Shown here piece after piece: positions 11,519 through 24,900 of a stretch of 64,000 nt of DNA. Location of the stretch: assembly GCA_964035015.1 (NCBI GenBank), contig OZ035997.1, positions 28,370,067 to 28,434,066 of the forward strand, read 5' to 3'. The position numbers and the translations under genes were made by a program. The notes under the pieces were generated by a model. It did not search any database and was not told the origin of the DNA. It saw only the letters and a list, made by a program, of their open reading frames with translations. Numbering within the stretch: the first letter of the stretch is position 1; every line of letters begins with the position of its first letter. This DNA comes from Corallium rubrum (taxonomy: Eukaryota; Cnidaria; Anthozoa; Scleralcyonacea; Coralliidae).

Positions 11519-14500
11519 GTAAAGATACTGCAGTACTGCACGACATGGTGTGTGTGTGTCAAGTTTAAATCGTTGTCAAGTGTGAAATTGTGGTAGGAAA
11601 CTGTGAAGGGATTGCTTTATATTAAACTATAATTGCTATATAGTTCAACTGTATTTGGGCTCAAATGATTCGAATCATGTTGGAGTACAGAGACACAGTA
11701 TACACCACTACAGTAGTTGACATACTGTAGTTGGTGGTGCATTAAATTTTCCTTGTTAGGATTTTGGAAATTCAGTCCCTCTAGTAGACCCCCTGGGTTG
11801 GTGTGCAAATAACCTGATTTCCAGAATGAATTACTGATATGTGTACAGGGAGTGGACAAGAAAAAGTGGCCATCATTGAAAGTATGATTAATGTGCATTG
11901 TATAAAAAAATATGAGTACAGAAAAATATGTAAAGTTATATATTTTTAGTATGCATGCATCAAGATCTGCTCAAATATGATATCAATAGTCAAGGAGGAG
12001 AAGTGAGAAAAAGTTGACCACATGTCATAGCACCCCCACTACAAATCATACTCACAAATTGTGGGGTCAGTGGCCTGCTACATAGAGGGGGTGGGTGGTC
12101 CTTTCATTGTCAGACTTAAAGTGCACATGAAACGAAAATTAAATTTGTCTTATTTTTCATAATTTTCAATCTTGTAACAAATGAAGTGAATCTTAGTTCG
12201 ACTTATTGCAGTTGGTCTTCAAAATGATTAAATTGTACTATGAAAGTGCAGGCCTTGTGATGAAAAAAACAGAGGAGATTGATCAATCAAGCACCTGAAT
12301 TGAGCCAGGTGCTTGATTGAGCACCTGGGTTAAAAGTCAAAATATACAGTCATAAACGACAACGTGTAACCCAAATTAATGCCTGAAAAGATTTAAACCA
12401 AACATTAACAATTTTATTGAACTACAGAACAATATAATATATATATAATAAATTATAATATATATATACATTGTGAAACACAACAAATATAATGCCAAAC
12501 AATAACATGGCTAGTAATTAGTACATGTAAAATAAATGTGCATAATTATACATAATCAATATCATATGATATCAAGTTCAGTTTAACATGGCTATTTTTA
12601 TATTAATAGTAATTATTAAGTAGGAATCTGTGGCCATCTTATCCACGGATGTTGTTATCTTTATCTGCCTTTTCATAGATGGAGGTTCGGAAATCCCGTC
12701 CCCTGATCGTATTCTCTGGTTAGCAGGTTTTCCTTGATCTGCAGTTATAGCTATTTCATGAGCTTTTCCAGATAAGTGTCTCAAAACGCTACATTTTACA
12801 ATGTTGGACGTCCCATTTACGTATGTTAACATGGCCGTCTTTGCAGGACCTCGGCAAGAAGGATGAATTTCAATTGCCTTTTGGTTGTTTCGGCAGATTT
12901 TGCACCACACTTTAGTGACATATTGTATACCATTATCCTCCGTCAATTCATGACCGATTACCTCTTCTTTTTGCCAATTTTTAAATGTACACCTGATCGC
13001 CTGATCGCAGGCCTAAGTTCCGGTATCTGAGCGCTGCTCTAGCCACGCTGTTTCACCGAATAAAAGCAATTTTAAGCTAATTTGGGGACAAAATTTTCAA
13101 AAAATAAAGCACAAAACCACAGTATTTTGCAACCTAATCATCTTATTGCAGGCGATCGATTAATCGCGATAGAACATTGGCCAAGGGGAGTGCGGAGGTG
13201 ATCGATCGATCTTGATCGCCTCAGATTACAAGGCCTGAAAGTGTTATAACAGCAAAATAGTTAGATATTTTGTTGCCATTTCACTTAATTTCACTACAGT
13301 TTCACAGCGTGGCATGCTTTCAAAGTTAATGTATTTTTTAAACCAATGACAAAATTAGAATTGGATATCATATTTGAGCAGATCTTGATGCATGCATTCT
13401 AAAACATATCACTTACTTACTTATATTTCTTTTCTCAAATAATAGTTCCACATTAGCTATATTTTAAATGATGGCCACTTTTTTTTGTCCACCTCCTGTA
13501 TATTTACATAGGAAGTTTTTTAATGTTCCCATGGCTTATGCACCTATCAAATTTAATAGCCCCAGGGGAAATTTGACATGGGGGGGGGGGGGCTTGTGTT
13601 AATTTCCCCACCTCAGTGCCTATGCTAGCGCTGGCATTAGCCAGAGTAAAATCTGTGGAGTCTCATAAGAATCCAAAAGAGTTAAACAAACTGAAAGAGT
13701 TATGTAAAAGTAACACAAGTTTACCCATTCCAAGCTACTGTAGAACACAAGCTACAGTTTTTTATATAGATGCGAGTGTTTTACTAGAGAATATGCAGTG
13801 TCGTATTTTCCAAATCCTCACTTGTGAAGATATTGATGACATCCTTAAGAATTTTATGTTCTAAGGATTTTGGGTGAAGGAAAATTCGAGTGTAGAATAT
13901 ATACATTTTAAGACCAAACTGGGACCAGTTGCGAAAAATGCAACTACACAGGCCTTCTGGCAGGAATTGAACCCACGACCTTGCGATTCTAGTGCAATGC
14001 TCTGACCACTGAGCCATGGAGGGCGTTGCCGAGAGCTTGATCACGAGTTCTGTATATAATAAGGTGGTAATGCCAGGAGAGAATTGGGTATATTATAAGT
14101 AATATTGGGCATTTCACTCGATTACATAGCATGTTCTAAGGATTTTGGGTGAAGGAAAATTCGAGTGTAGAATATATACATTTTAAGACCAAACCGGGAC
14201 CAGTTGCGAAAAATGCAACTACACAGGCCTTCTGGCAGGAATTGAACCCACAACCTTGTGATTCTAGTGCAATGCTCTGACCACTGAGCCATGGAGGGCA
14301 TTGCCGAGAGCTTGATCGCGAGTTCTGTATATAATAAGGTGGTAATGCCAGGAGAGAATTGGGTATATTATAAGTAATATTAATTAAGAATTTTACCTCT
14401 TTTTGCATTGAATCTATATATAAATAAAAAGAAAATTACACGTTGGCTTGAAGATATGAATTTTATCTTCTAGGCTCATTCCTAAAATATTGTTTTCACC

Positions 14501-17500
14501 ACTCGAAGATAAAATCCATATCTTCGCACCACCGTGTAATATCCTCTATATAATTCCATTTAATCCCAATGGCTAGATCTAATGCCAGGCCTTTTTATTC
14601 ATAGTGTATTTCATTTTTGTATTTAAAACACAATCTTTATTTTCATTGATAGATACTGTAGTTAAATTGACCTAACTAAACATTCTGTGTAAACAATACA
14701 TCACACGCATTTTCTCATAAATTTAATTAAGTGGCACACCTTTTTACCTCACTCTTCTCTGTGATGATTGATGATAGCAAAGTGTCAAACTGACCAAAGT
14801 GTCAAAGTCATGAAAACATCCCATTTAAAAGTTAATTTAATTAATATTCTTTTGCTGCAAATAAACTTCTCGTGTAACGCATGTTTAAAGCTTTACACTG
14901 ACAAAATTGACCTTGTAAAAATTTCACTAAATTATGCACAGTTTCAGTGATATTCCGCCTGCTGGTACACTGCGCAACACATCCTGCAGATAATGCTGTT
15001 CTTTGCTGTTTTAAACAGTTATAAGATTAATTTGAGGTTGAGTTTGCAGACTTAGTTGCCTACAGTACTGTATGTATTATAATTTACTAACGTCAATCGG
15101 TTCAACCCTATTAACTACAGATATGGTTCAACCATATGTGAAACCATCAATTTTGGCAGTCTGAACTAGGTATGAATTTGAGCTTTTGATGTTTTTATAA
15201 GCTCTGCTGTACGTCATTAATAACTAAAAGTATGAATCACTAAAAGCCGAAAATGCATTGGTTGAGCTGGTTTGTTTTTATTTTTGATTTGAAACAGTTA
15301 CGGGGGCAATAGAAATATAGTAAGGTTAGATATACTGCTGAAACAGAGCGTAGGAGTCTAACGTTTCGAGCGAAGGCCCTTCGTTAGAGAGAATACGAAA
15401 CAGGGAACGTAGGAGTCTAACGTTTATATAATATAATATAAAATTGTTTTGTTATCTTGGCCCCATATCGAAATACCATATGCCAAATATGGATGTATCA
15501 ATCCATAATACATATTTTGTAAAGTATGCTTAGGAACATAATGTCGAAGTCTGGCAATAATGCCCATCTGGCAAGAGTGCTGGATACTTCTATAATTAAC
15601 AATTAGACAACGAGCCCGAGTTTTCTATGAGTGAATAGTCAACGAGGCGAAGCCGAGTTGACTATCACTCATAGAAAACGAGGGCGAGTTGTCTAATTGT
15701 TTTAGTATAAATTTACCAACAAAAGTTAAATAAATTCTCGACCATAAAGCATTCTTTGAGGCTCGCTTAATACATTTTTTAACTGCCAACAACAAATGTT
15801 CAACATTATCATTTCGGACATTTCCTTGTCCCATACGGTAACTGATCGATAAGTAACGTTTTCTTGCATAGTTTAGCATGAGTTTTCATGTACAATATTG
15901 AAACAATATATTTTCACTCATTTGATATGTAAAAATGACAAAAAGTTGAAAGAAACATTCATTTTAAAATGTAGTTTACATCACGAAATCTTATCAATAA
16001 CAAAGTAACGTAATTTTGAAATGTGATTTGTTTGCAGATATTTCGTTTTAAACGAACACAGATAAACAATTAAACGATCTTACCATTAATAATTTCCATT
16101 CTAACCATTTTGTAGCCGTTTTTGTTTTCTGTAGAGCTTATTGCTTCGCGTAAATGTTCAGTTTCTTCTGTCATTTGCCCACTCCGTTTATAATTTGGCG
16201 CCATTGTTGCTTAACAGAACAACCGCTCGCTCTACTGATCATTGATCGTGACATACTACGCATTTTGTGATTGGTCAATTTTTTTAAAAGAATGACTTTC
16301 ATTGATTTATCCCAGAGGTTTATATTATACACTTGTTGACTGGCGCCGAGGGAAACATCGAGTTTTACGGACCCGAAGGCTCCAATGTCACCCGAGGGCT
16401 TTAGCCCGAGGGTGACATTGAAGCCTGAGGGACCGTAAAACTCGATGTTCCTCGAGGCAAAAGTCAACAAGCGTTTTGTTATATACCAAAGACTTTTAAA
16501 ATACAAAATACCAAGTTGACTCGAAACTTACAAAAGGCAAAAAGACTTACCAAAACACTTTGACTTTGTCTTCGTAAATTCAATTCAACTAAACAAATAC
16601 ACCAGACTCAACAAGTACAAAGAACAGCTTTAAATTTATCCAGGTTTTCTTCAGACCTTCTTTGAAGAGATGTATAGATATTCTTTCCTTTGGAAAATGG
16701 ACTATTTCGTACCAAACAAGCTCGAAACAGCTCTTGTTTTCAAAATGTTCCGAAAAGTCCAAAGTTCTTGATCTGATGCAATAATCATTGTGTATTCACG
16801 TGAACAACGCATGGTTAAAGCTGACGTCAGAGGGAAACATTGCACTGTTTCCTTCTTCGTTGTTGACGTCAGAGGGAAACAGTACAATGTTTCCCTCGGC
16901 AGAAAGAAACATTGAGTTTGTTGAACAACACGTGACCATGATTTGACCAATAGGATTTCAACTTTGGCAAACGAAAGTCTTTGGTATATAACAACACCAA
17001 TTATAAACTCCTGCAATAGCCAATGAAATTGTAGGATTTGCATTATAAACTTGTAAATTTATACTAATAGTCTATAGAAACTACAAATAGCATTAATCAT
17101 TTTAAGAATACTTTCATTGTTTGAATTAGGGGACTACTCTCCAACTCCAAGCTCTTTGATTGGACAGTTACAACTGCGATTAAACGTTAGTGTTAGACAG
17201 TTGGCAAATGACAAGGAAGAAGACCTGCGAAAGCTTTATTCTTGTTGGTGGTCCAAACCATTGCCAGATCATTTAAGTTTCAGAAAAATTCTCTGTTTTG
17301 AAGGAAGGTACTGTAAGCAATTGATTAAATATACCTAAATATTAAATCCATTAACTCTTGAGTTGTGTTGAAATTGCCAATGTTTGCCCAAAATGATGTT
17401 TTTGGCAGTAAAACAGAAAAACAATGTCGTTACATGGAATTGTTCTGGCGAGTTTCCCAGTCGACCAGGTTTTGGAAACCTTGAAATTCGCAAAAAGATC

Positions 17501-18379
17501 ATTTTGGATTCACGGATCATTTTGATCAAAAAGAAAAAAAAGAGGTTTTTATTCGGTTTTGCTTTCCGTCCACAAAAAATGGATGAGGAAGGGCGAATAA
17601 AATGTAAAAACGATCGTGTAGATGTAAGTACGTGTATATTAATGCGTTTAAAACAGAGAGATTTGAAAACTCGTACGTAGAAAGTGCATCAAAATATTTC
17701 TGCACACGAACCGCACGGTCGTTTTTGTGTCGTATTTGTTAGGAACAGTGCAGTTAAAGAAACTTCAAAAGGGATGAAAATGCACAAGCTAATGAGCTAT
17801 TAATAATGTACCTTGTTCACCAATAAGTTGTAGGGAATAAAATAAAAGGAAAATATTTGTTAAGACTGTGGGAATATGTGGTGCCAAGTTGAAAAAATAG
17901 GTAGGCAATGCGTACATGTGACTACTGCAGTATTTTTAATAAGGCTTTACATGAATTTCTTATATGGCATGAATTACTTCTGGTAAAATCACGCGCTGTG
18001 ATTGGTTGCTGACGTGGCGAGATTTCTTCGTAATGCCCGCGGGAATTATGAAAATTGTTAATGCCCTACGATTGGAAACAAACAAAAAAGCCTAACGAAA
18101 CTAAGTGAAATAAACGACGATGAACATTGCAAAAATAAATTCTAGTATCCAGACGAGAAAGAAACAGCGGAAAATAACTCTAGTTCGGTGTTTTGACGAA
18201 GCTAAAGGAAGCAAAGACCAAGAAATACAAGATTGATTTTGTAATAAAAAGTGCCATATAATAAACTACTTAATAACCTCGGCCTTGAACGTATTGACCT
18301 CGCTATCGCTCGGTCAATACAGCAAGGCCTCGGTTTGATATTTTACCGTAAAGACCTCGCTCTCAGTTATTAAGTAGTT

Positions 18380-18423
<44 letters not shown>

Positions 18424-18502
18424 TGTATTTATTTATTTATTTATATATTTACTTATTTATATATTTTTTATTTGTTTATTTATATATCTTTTACTTGTCT
18501 AT

Positions 18503-18577
<75 letters not shown>

Positions 18578-21500
18578 TCTATTTATTTATTTATTTTATT
18601 TTAGTTTACAGTAGTTTATTTGTTGTACTTTTTTTGCATAAAGATTTAAAGCTGGGAGCAAGGTTGGCAAAGTTGTTGGACATATTTTCAGATGCTTGGT
18701 TCCAGTTTTGGCAAGCAAAGGAGGAAGTGTAATCATGCCTATAGTGGCATCAGGAGATCAGGTTATTACTATTAATTCTTTCCAGCAAAAACTTTACAAT
18801 TTCGCATCATCTGACGCAATACTGGGTTTTAACCGGTGGTTCGCGCGGGGCATCGCGAGACACTTCATATGGGTGACTTAGAAGTCATATTTTGTGCACA
18901 CGCGCTTGCTGACAGTTTTTGCTAGATATGCCGCCGACGGGTTTTTTTAATAATTTATATATTAAACCATGGATAGTAAAAAGACTGGATAGGAAACTTG
19001 ATGGCGTTAGCATAACAACCTGGTTTGATTTGACAAGTTTAAAAATCCCCTGCTATATTCAAAGTTTAGAATTAATACAGCTTAAAATAATAATTGAACT
19101 GCCTGTAAATACAACAAAGCCACATTACGATAAAATGTCCGTCTATATTATTACTCATTTTAAAAGAAGATATCAAGGTTTACTAATTAAAATATGCATC
19201 GCAAATTCTTAGCAAAACAAAGTACTATATTGCGACGCCAGTTTCTTTGAAACAACACAGAAAACATCAAAACAAAGGTCAACAACGTTTACCTCGAACA
19301 TTCGATTGTGGCTTAGGCAGGTTTGTAAGGCGATATAATCATTTGAAACGTCAACATAAAGTCATATAGTCATCTGAATGTAAAAATATGAAGAATTTGA
19401 AGGGAAGTTCACTTGAGTAAAACAAGCAAACTCACGCCATTCATGACATCACAATTTTCAACTAGGTTTCAACCATCTAGGTTATGCCAGTGAAGTGTGG
19501 TCACCACTCACCATTGGAGGCCTACGAATTGTTGAAAGAGTGCAAAGAAGAGCAACCAAGTACATTTATGGAAATTCCGCACTTGCTTCCCAATCTTACA
19601 AAGGCAGACTCTTGAAGCTTAACCTCCTCCCTATTTCTTTTTGGCACGAAATCAGGGATCTTGTGTTCTTTTTCAAAGCTACTAAAGGTTTTTATTGTGT
19701 GGACTGGTCGAACTATACATTCAACCACGAAGTTCAGTTAAGAACACCAGGAAAAGTTGCTCACTGGTCTACAAAACCATCAAATGTAGAACTCCTCTTT
19801 TTCAAAAGAGCTTCTTCAATCGTACAGTCAAATCATGGAATGCCCTGCCGGAATCTGTTAGATCCTTAACGTCCGTATCTTCTTTTAAGTCAGCTTTATT
19901 CAATCAATACCACCTAGCACTGAAAACAACTTTCGACCAAGATCATGTTTACACCTGGAAAGCTGTGTGCCCTAAATGTTCTATGGTCAGAAACTTAATT
20001 AAATTTAGACAATGCTGTTATTAGGACGTTATGGACCAATTATTGGTTTTTGTTTTACTTTTTATTATTTCAATTATTTTTGTCTTAAGATTATTTGGGC
20101 ATCAACCCTGTTTGGAGTAACGCTCTGTTGTTGATGACCCACGTTGTGAACTGCTTTGTTAATGTCATTATTATTCATATTATTACCATTATTATTGTTA
20201 ACTATAATTATGACTATCAATATCATTAATTATTTTTGCTTCACAACGAAAGCTGTATAAATAAATAAATAAATAAATTTGCAAACTCGGTAATGCAAAT
20301 TTAACCAATCAAAAGGTTCAAAACACCCCACATGACTATTAGTTTCCTATCCAGTGCTTTTACAATCTATGATTAAACCAATCAATCGATATGACAAATA
20401 ATTTTTCCTTAGCATTTTTTAGTCCTATATGCCTACGACCATGAATGACCATGCAAGAATGGCAATGAGCATGTACTATAATCATTATGGCTGCATGTTA
20501 TAATGATTCCAATATAAAGATCTTGTTTACACATGGCACCGGACGAATTCGGAACCATGTCGTCATTTCTAAAGTCCCGTCTGTTTACATGTATATTTCT
20601 TTTGTGTTGCATAGTTCTGAATATGCATATAAACGTTGTCTAAGGTCTAGGACTATTTCTAAATGTAAACACCAAAATAGTCATTACTTAGTGTGTTGTT
20701 TGTTACTTTTGACCCTACACGAGAGGGAGATGGAAATAACGAGCAGTAGATGGGTCGCGCCGTCGCGGTTTCGAGCGCAATGGGCTAAGTGTGTGCCTGG
20801 GTGATGAAGCAAGAAAAGTTGAGAATTACTGTTTGTTACCATTTGGGCTTTTTTCTTCTTCCTAAGTGAGACTATACATTCGTCGTGTATTACAGATATT
20901 GACTACATGCATGCACAGTGTCCTGCATGCAGCCTGTAATTCAGAGTTTGCTGTTGGCTATACAATGTGGTTTCCACCTGGTATTTCAATTTTAAAACTT
21001 CTTAAAACTTTGTCTGAAGCCAAAAGCGTTTTTAATCGCAGTTATATGACCGTAAAACATTTTCCAAAAGCATGTAATGATACATTTGACACAGACTGAT
21101 TTGATCGCCCCATGAAATGTTACATTGTATTTAGGTACATTGTATATGTTGTCATCTTTGCTGGATTGTGGTTAATAGAACCCCTAACCTTTGGTCTCAA
21201 GACGAACATTTGGTTCAGCATTCTGTAGTAGACAAGTTTAAGGAATCGGCTAAATTAATTTAAATTATGGACTGAAGCGGGGGGACATGAGTTAATTTCA
21301 GTCTTTAGTACTATAAGTATGTACTGCACTTTCTTTCACTATTTTCCTGGAGGGTGGGAAAAGGCCCTGGCATCGGCTGGTCACAGCACTCAAAAATACT
21401 GTGTGTAATAAATTAGCAATTTAAATTAGTATGCAAAATCATTCGGAGTAATGGCAGTCCCGTGGCCGTGGGAAGTTCGTTGCAATGGCGGTCCCCGATT

Positions 21501-21866
21501 GGTCTCGTTGGCGGTCCCGTTGAAGCCATTTGATCATAAATGGCACAAGACTATACATAATTATGTTTCCCGAGGAATGTTTAGGAAAAGCAATCAACCA
21601 ATGAAAATGCAGAATCCACCAGCCGATGCCAGGTCCTTCTCCCGCCTTTCCAATTTCAAAAAGGCCCTGGGAACGAGGTTGAATTTTCCTAAATAAGCCT
21701 ATTCACACTGCATAAATTATAGCATCGCATATAAAGGTCAACAAACTATGAATAAATTGTCAGTGTGGTCAGACAACATGTGCTTCTATGTTGCAGCCTA
21801 GCCTTCGCCAGTATTTTACAGCAAGACAAGCTCTTATGGCCTTCTAAACAAGGTCTACTACAGTTT

Positions 21867-21949
<83 letters not shown>

Positions 21950-24900
21950 TATATATTTGATTTGTCTAATCACACGTGACCATAAATGAACCAATAGCAG
22001 TCTGAGTTACAACCAGCAAAACCCAGCTACAAGCTACACAACAAGAAGTAGTTATTGTCACACCACAAGGAACATAAGTTGCTGAGTTCATTCCACTTAT
22101 CTTATGCTATCAAATCAACAGCTAGTTCTACACAATATATGTATATTGATGGTTGTCGGCTTTTGCCACACGACGGCATAAAGGCTGGAACACCTGAAAC
22201 GTGTCATATTTCCGAGGCTGAGGTATTTTTCTTATTTTTGTAATCTTCTTTCCTTTCTTCCTGTTAACAACTAGAATACCTTGTTGGGCACACGGCCTGA
22301 TCGAGCGAGGTTTTGCCAGTTGTTTGTGAAATGATTTCCCCTATCACGTTCCGCGGGGTGATCACAACTATGTTATTCCCATGGGGTGAGATTTCGCCAG
22401 TTGTTTGTGAGATGACTTCCTTGACAAGATGGTTCGAGGGATGATCACAAATGTTTTTCACGCGAGGTTCATCGATTGCCGGCAAGGTTTTGCCAGGGTG
22501 AGATTTTGCCAGTTGTTTGTGAAATGATTTCCTTGACCAGATGGTTCGAGGGATGATCACAAAATGTTTTTCACTCGAGATTTATCGATTATCGGCAAGG
22601 TTTTGCCAGGACGAGATTTCACCAGTTGTTTGTGAAATCACTTCCTTGACCAGATGGTTCGAGGAATCGAGGGATATGATAAATGTTGTTCCCGAGAGGT
22701 TTATCGATTACCGGCCAGGTTTTGCCAGTTTGTGAAATGACTTCCTTGACCAGATGGGTCGAGGGATGATCACAAATGCATGTTATTCCCATGAGGTTCA
22801 TCGATTACCCGTCAAGACTTTGCCAGGGAGAGGAGTCTCCAGTTTCTGGTTTATGATAAAACTTCCTCTTCTATATGACCCGATGGGTGCGGGTGAGGGT
22901 TGTCGATTCACCAAGGTGCGCTTTCACCAGTTTTTGTGCTATGCAATTCAGAGTTGTATTCTGAAATATGGGCGAAGTTTCCCAAGTTGTTTACAATGAT
23001 CACATACAGTGCTAACGTGCCTGTGCGACATCGGTTCTATATTGATTGTATTATAATACGTGACTGCATGTATTGGTGTTTTGGGTTTGACAATAGATGA
23101 CGCGACTTTGCTGTGTTAGTTATTACGTCGTATAGGTTTAACGGTATATAGGTGGAGTTCCAGTCATGGAATCTTGGTCCCAGTTTACTGGGTTCCTCCT
23201 TTTTCTCCTTGTTTTATTATAGATTTTGTTGTTGTCTTACTTTATATGATGTATTTTCTTATGCCAACTTGTACATTGTTTTCCTGGAATGGGCGTATCA
23301 TAACTACATTTGCTCCTAAACTGAAGTTACTAACTGCTCAAGTAGGTCGAACGTCCATCACATGGCTGAACTTTTTGGAGGACCCCATGCACTGTCAGTG
23401 GCGGGGTGATGTCCTTGGCCTGGTACATGATGTTAACGCGTCACTGCGGACATTCCCACCGGTTTGTTATCCAATTTTACTATATCCTCATTCATCAGAG
23501 CGTGTGGGTAATCACCCTAAACCACAATCGGTTCACATCTTTGTTTAGATTAAGAAAATGTTTCCGCTGAAGTTGCCATCTTCAACTTTTCTGAGTTTTC
23601 CTACAGACGAAAACATTGCCGCATATCGTCTCGATCACCGCGGCTAGCTATATTCCAACTGAATGAACTACTCTACAGTTTCTCAGCCTTTCGGATTTCT
23701 TTCTATAAGAAAGTATTAACGATTGCCGCGTAGGGTTTAAGCCTAGGGGAGTTTTCGGCACGCAAAGCTATGGACTGAGCGCCATATTCTATCTGTAATG
23801 TATCATTTTCTCCATGCCAAAGTGTGTTTAGCAATAGCAAACGGCACAGTCTGTGTCCAACTTTACAGAAAACCAATAGTCTCTTTTTAGGTGAGTTTAG
23901 TTTTGGAATTATGTGTCCGTTGTCGATCCTGTAAAGTAAGTATTTTATAAGACGAAATCAATGTTAACATAACTTATAGTGACCAGGGGCGGATACAAGG
24001 GGGGGGGGGGGGGGGTGACTGGGTGACTAGTCACCCCCCTTCCCTGCCCCAACCAATATAGGATTATACAGCGATACACTGGCAGCTGTTTATACAAATC
24101 ACAACAGTTACTCGTGTGTAAAACATGCATAAATTATATTGTATAACAATGCTTATTGATACAGGCCGTAGCTATCACTGAGTATGGCCTCTCCTTTGCA
24201 ATAAGATTGGACATCATGATACCCTAATCATCTTCTAAATTTGAAACCCCAATTTTAAAACAGTAAGAATCACGATTATACAGACGTATTGTATACAATC
24301 TCAATCTGAAATCTGAATATACATAGTAATTTTGGAACATAAACGTATAAAACATATCCCCATGAGTCCACGACAATGACGACATATGGTGTATTCATAT
24401 ATTTGGGTATTTTGTTTGGTAATTTATACCCTTCAAAACTCTTTCAATCCCCCTCAAAATGCAGGAAATGCTATTTCAGAGACTCTAAAATTCAAAATTT
24501 TTCCGGGGAAGCATGCCCCCGGACCCCCCTGGAAGTTTGTCGCATCTTCGGCGCCACCCTGCCCCCACGTAGTAAGTATTGCCTGTCCCCCCCTCCTGCT
24601 GCCTTGTTAAATATTCTGAAAGAAACAACTGAGCACCTTATAGTCACCCCCCTTGCAAAAATCCTGTATCCGCCACTGAGTGACTGAGTATTATTAGTTG
24701 CTGTGAGTTTGTACAAAGCTGCAACCGTAGACCATTAATGGTCTCTTGTGTTAAGGGATGAGAATTGGGGTGTAAGAATTGAGGTGTAAGGATTGGGGTA
24801 TATGAGCCCAATAATGGTCTCCTGGTATAGTGTACAGAAGCATGCAAAGCTACAGAAAGGGTGGGGAGGCGAATTTTCTCCCCATACCTTAATAGCCATG

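Larger units (their letters stand above)
11846..13498. mobile_element. Mariner-like TIR element (outer), TA-flanked
   Basis: Left end CAGGGAGTGGACAAGAAAAA and right end (as complement) CAGGAGGTGGACAAAAAAAA are inverted repeats that continue for about 145 bp, including GATCTGCTCAAATATGATATC. Each end abuts a TA dinucleotide, and the GTGGACAAAA-type terminus is common in Tc1/mariner relatives. The interior carries a second, nested element and no mariner transposase. Confidence 0.65.

Noticed and set aside
13970-14030. Possible tRNA gene on the minus strand
   Set aside because: A and B boxes are present, but no acceptor stem closes, and the same unit is repeated as a SINE.
13784-14408. Two similar small proteins on the minus strand (ACVVAFFATGPGLVLKCIYS)
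   Set aside because: They are translations of the two SINE units; the same phrase recurs at 46767-46982 and 47016-47204.
18423-18732. Hydrophobic LFIYLFIY protein resembling a membrane protein
   Set aside because: Translation of the TTTA microsatellite; the real coding part is exon 3 in another frame.
23174-23548. 124-codon open frame
   Set aside because: No recognisable domain, start or splice context; probably chance.
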